Assembly: GCA_902796965.1 (NCBI GenBank)
Contig: CADBRA010000062.1
Location: 1 to 58,733, forward strand
From: an uncultured Eubacteriales bacterium
GTDB lineage: Bacteria; Bacillota; Clostridia; Peptostreptococcales; Anaerovoracaceae
DNA: 58,733 bases
Direction of reading: 5' to 3'
Made by a program: the position numbers and the translations under genes. The notes under the pieces were generated by a model. It worked only from the letters and a program-made list of their open reading frames with translations. It searched no databases and had not been told where the DNA came from. Position 1 is the stretch's first letter. Each line of letters starts with the position of its first letter. Positions 58,022 through 58,733 of this stretch are shown in pieces.

Positions 58022-58645
58022 TTATTTTAAATCCACTGCTTTTGCTGCATCGATCATGCTGGCAAGGAGCTCGTCGATGTCCATATCGTTTAACTCAGCG
58101 CCTTTTTCGATGTAGTCGCGGTCGCAGCCTGCCGCAAACTTCTTGTTCTTGTATTTCTTCTTTACCGACTTGAGATTCAGATCCTCTGCCGAATGCGACG
58201 GGTACATTCTGATAACAGCGCCCAGAAGGCCGGACAGTTCGTCGACAGCCCAGAGAACTCTCTCCATCTTGAGTTCCGGCTTAGGCAGCTCTGTATTGTT
58301 ATCCGAATTATGCGTCTGTATCGAATGAGCAACCTGCGGATTTACGCCGGCCTCCTTCAGAAGCTCAGCAGCTTTAACCGTATGCTGCTCTTCATCCTGC
58401 CATTTTTCCCAGTCAAGATCGTGCAGAATTCCGACGACCTGCCAGAAGTCCGCATTCTTTGCGTCATACTTTTCAGCATAATAGCGCATGAGCTTTCCTA
58501 CCATCTCGCCGTGAGTGATGTGGAAAGGATCCTCGTTGTATTTCTTAAGCAGTTCTAATGCATCGTCGACGCTGATTCCGGCATCGACGGCCGGCGAATC
58601 TTCTTCTTTCTTTTCCGGCTTGTTTTTACCATCGAGCGATTTCAT
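58022..58645 (-). CDS. HD-domain phosphohydrolase
   Basis: 207 residues. H (in FHITHGEM), HD (GILHDLDWEK) and a following H (EEQHTVKAAELL) and D form the metal-binding HD site; the family hydrolyses phosphomonoesters or nucleotides, substrate unknown. The N-terminal 20 residues are charged (KNKPEKKEEDS) and disordered, and a Lys-rich segment (KKKYKNKKF) lies near 165. The ATG overlaps the stop of the upstream gene as ATGA, so the two are translationally coupled. Confidence 0.87.
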   Translation of the reverse strand: MKSLDGKNKPEKKEEDSPAVDAGISVDDALELLKKYNEDPFHITHGEMVGKLMRYYAEKYDAKNADFWQVVGILHDLDWEKWQDEEQHTVKAAELLKEAGVNPQVAHSIQTHNSDNNTELPKPELKMERVLWAVDELSGLLGAVIRMYPSHSAEDLNLKSVKKKYKNKKFAAGCDRDYIEKGAELNDMDIDELLASMIDAAKAVDLK

Positions 58646-58733
58646 AGTCGGGAATCCATTTCCGATATTGTTTTGATGATCTGTTCCCGCCTGTTATCAT
58701 AGTTTTCGTCCCGGTGCTGCCTGAAAGCGCCTG
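58642..58733 (-). CDS. C-terminal end of an unidentified gene
   Basis: The last 29 or so codons of a minus-strand gene entering from the right edge, ending ISEMDSRL at a TGA that overlaps the HD gene start. Charged (QHRDENYDNRREQ). Too little to identify. Confidence 0.5.
   Translation of the reverse strand, partial: GAFRQHRDENYDNRREQIIKTISEMDSRL

Noticed and set aside
1..58733. CRISPR array, tRNA, rRNA or prophage
   Set aside because: No regularly spaced direct repeats, cloverleaf, rRNA stretch or phage gene seen on either strand; the GGA hairpins are dispersed singly and in doublets, not arrayed.

Overview
This window reads as chromosome of a strictly anaerobic, Gram-positive-type Clostridia bacterium. 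The pointers are strong AAGGAGG-type ribosome sites, TTGACA/TATAAT-like promoters, several TTG/GTG starts, S-layer-homology proteins, a sortase-type adhesin, a glycyl radical enzyme, an electron-bifurcating-type [FeFe] hydrogenase and a rubrerythrin. A family such as Anaerovoracaceae (former Clostridiales family XIII) would fit, but that is a guess; there is no rRNA marker here. No phage, complete insertion sequence, CRISPR array, tRNA or rRNA was recognised.

Layout. 1-2 kb: two exported SLH proteins (the first cut by the window edge). 2.2-5.3 kb: a glycyl radical enzyme and its radical-SAM activase. 5.6-15.7 kb: housekeeping genes (mltG, a DtxR-type regulator, typA, a cold shock protein, pepD, a DUF1292 protein, uvrC, hisC). 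16-24.8 kb: one long minus-strand operon with a HydABC-type hydrogenase (hydA, NuoF-type, NuoE-type), a small 2Fe-2S-type protein, a second H-cluster protein of sensory type, two GHKL ATPases, two DRTGG proteins and a PHP phosphoesterase. 25-35 kb: dacF, serC-serA, an aspartate-type aminotransferase, rdgB-BrkB, an AEC permease and class II aldolase. 35.6-43 kb: DUF488, a Na+/H+ antiporter-like protein, a Nudix hydrolase, a cyclophilin lipoprotein, putP and a fold-type I aminotransferase. 43-47.5 kb: a Crp/Fnr-type regulator, an isolated eutS-eutP pair with its own promoter and attenuator-like leader, an ECF S component and alaA. 48-53 kb: trkA-trkH, a DMT permease with a small partner protein. 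53-58.7 kb: rubrerythrin, a frameshifted five-CnaB adhesin and an HD hydrolase.

How the genes work together: the hydrogenase operon would dispose of reductant from fermentation; four aminotransferases plus serA/serC, a dipeptidase and putP suggest amino acid use; trkAH, putP and the antiporter handle Na+/K+; rubrerythrin handles oxygen stress.

The signals least explained by known families are: (1) at least 18 intergenic copies of a short hairpin with constant GGA loop and covarying stem (core GTCNGC-GGA-GCNGAC), in places as inverted doublets; (2) the orphan EutS shell protein with a long-tailed EutP GTPase behind an attenuator-like leader; (3) a glycyl radical enzyme with GCVV instead of the usual GCVE at the active cysteine, paired with a minimal activase.
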